This document shows positions 63,073-64,000 of a stretch of DNA of 64,000 bases, one piece after another. The position numbers and the translations under genes were made by a program. The stretch is from Polytrichum commune (Eukaryota > Streptophyta > Polytrichopsida > Polytrichales > Polytrichaceae): NCBI GenBank assembly GCA_950295325.1, contig OX485803.1:57861554-57925553 (forward strand), written 5' to 3'. The notes under the pieces were generated by a model. The model saw only the letters and a program-made list of their open reading frames with translations. It did not search any database and had not been told where the DNA came from. Every line of letters begins with the position of its first letter. Positions within the stretch are counted from its first letter, which is position 1.

Positions 63073-63908
63073 GAAGTGGTATGGAAATTTGTGTTTCGAA
63101 TGCATGGCAGTGAGGCATATTCTATCGGAGAAAATGGGCCTTATGGCAAAGGTGTATGAGCAGCTGCAACAGTCCTGGTTGTCTCTTGGTAAACATGTCC
63201 CTCCCAATGAATTTTCCAAGGTATGAATTGCATTCGCTGTTACGAATTGTTGTTGTAACAACTTCTGCTCATTATAACATATGAGAATCATCTACGAAGC
63301 ACGCTTGGTGTTGCTGCGAGCATATCAATTGGAATCGTCACTATAATTACCTGTCGGTGTCTATGTCTAGAACTCTTACCAGCCTTCTTCTAATCCGAAG
63401 TTGTATCTGACACAATCCCTATACATAAAAGTTGGACCTTTGTGCAGCTAGCGGAGAAGTATTCAGAATGCAAGTCATCCAAGCTGGGAGGTGATTTGGG
63501 TTGGATTCCCAGAGCCAAGCCAGGCACAGCTGGTCCTTTCCAAGAGGTTGCCTTCAGCACCCCAGTTGGGTCTATAAGCACAGTCTTCCGGTCCTCGTAA
63601 GTCCTTCAAAATTCCACTCCTGCCCGCCCCCCCCCCCCCCCCCCCAATGAATGCTCAGATTGTGTACCTTGTTGAGATATGGAATTTGTTTTCCCTCTTA
63701 TCTACTTTCCAAAGCGCTGAATACTATCCACAGAATGTGCCATAGGGTATTGGAATTCGATTCTCGTGAGCATGCTCTGTAGTATTTCCGACATCAATGT
63801 TTGGTTTTCGACCTACTTACCCATCAGCTTGTACTTAAAACCTTTGTGTGGGTGTTAAACTGCAGGCATGGCTATCATATCATCTTAGTTGAAGGTAGGA
63901 AGAACTGA
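63073..63908 (+). CDS. PIN4-type parvulin peptidyl-prolyl cis-trans isomerase, catalytic exons
   Basis: Three exons are recognised: 63073-63220 (acceptor TTCCAG, donor CCAAG|GTATGA), 63448-63596 (acceptor GTGCAG, donor CTC|GTAAGT) and 63866-63908 (acceptor CTGCAG, stop TGA). They join in frame. The domain reads AVRHILSEKMG, YEQLQQSWLSLGKHVPPNEF, SKLAEKYSECKSSKLGGDLG, WIPRAKPGTAGPFQEVAFST, PVGSISTVFRSS and HGYHIILVEGRKN to the stop. It shares the WLS-GDKVPP-EF insert and the GYH-I--EGRKN end with plant PIN4 (Arabidopsis At1g26550). Parvulins accelerate rotation about Xaa-Pro bonds; PIN4-type proteins lack the phosphate-binding residues and WW domain of Pin1, and human Par14 acts in ribosome biogenesis. 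Two cysteines just before the domain (LCFECM) are unusual. Confidence 0.92.
63627..63645. repeat. poly(C) tract in parvulin intron
   Basis: About 19 consecutive C within the intron 63597-63865. Length is probably unreliable and polymorphic. Confidence 0.9.
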
Positions 63909-64000
63909 AGAGCAATCAGCACAAATCTGAAGGTTGTTTCCACAAAATACGTGCAAGGTGTATCAAATGGATAGGTGCGGCAACCCAATGGTCAATCTCA
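63909..64000 (+). other. 3' flank of the parvulin gene
   Basis: Probable 3' UTR cut by the window edge. No polyadenylation signal was identified. Confidence 0.4.

Overview
The window looks like nuclear DNA from a land plant. It holds a few intron-bearing genes with GT-AG junctions (introns about 0.1-1.6 kb), embedded in AT-rich sequence full of short non-autonomous transposons. There is no operon-like packing. Protein families seen are a neprosin-type protease, an ULTRAPETALA-type chromatin regulator, an archaeal-type 3-dehydroquinate synthase homologue and a plant PIN4-type parvulin. The neprosin and ULTRAPETALA proteins fit a streptophyte plant. I could not fix the lineage: nothing demands a flowering plant, and several proteins have divergent N-termini.

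Layout. 0-13.9 kb: transposon-derived sequence, including a terminal-inverted-repeat element (327-874), a nearly loopless 1.39-kb palindrome (957-2347), a broken 3-kb inverted repeat (4622-7605), a tRNA-derived SINE (8447-8705) and a Tourist-like element (12310-12772). 13.9-17.6 kb (+): a three-exon secreted neprosin protein. 17.6-31 kb: repeats, including a 1.36-kb element with an internal minisatellite (20438-21797) and a 1.4-kb inverted repeat whose arms share a coding frame (25.93-27.33 kb). 31-36.6 kb (-): a gene of at least six exons for a DHQ synthase II homologue, with a tandem triplication in its 5' intron. 38.1-39.4 kb: a nested cluster in which a hAT-like MITE with a perfect 8-bp target duplication has split a SINE. 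39.4-52 kb: AT-rich sequence and diverged repeats, with two Tourist-like elements nearly abutting at 47.7-48.5 kb. 52.1-54.0 kb (+): a G-rich, purine-skewed promoter region leading into an unidentified low-complexity and coiled-coil protein. 54.6-57.1 kb (+): an ULTRAPETALA-family gene with a long N-terminal extension. 60.3-61.2 kb (+): a two-exon unidentified basic protein. 62.5-63.9 kb (+): a PIN4-type prolyl isomerase.

The genes do not form an evident pathway. The DHQ-synthase homologue is probably plastid-targeted, the neprosin secreted, and the ULTRAPETALA protein nuclear. The most informative non-genic signal is the density of small elements with GGGCC-type ends and 3-bp target duplications (TTA, TAA, TGA, ATA). 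At least three sequence families occur, one with six copies, and no transposase was recognised. Exon boundaries were read by eye from splice consensus, frame continuity and remembered family sequences. No search or structure prediction was run.
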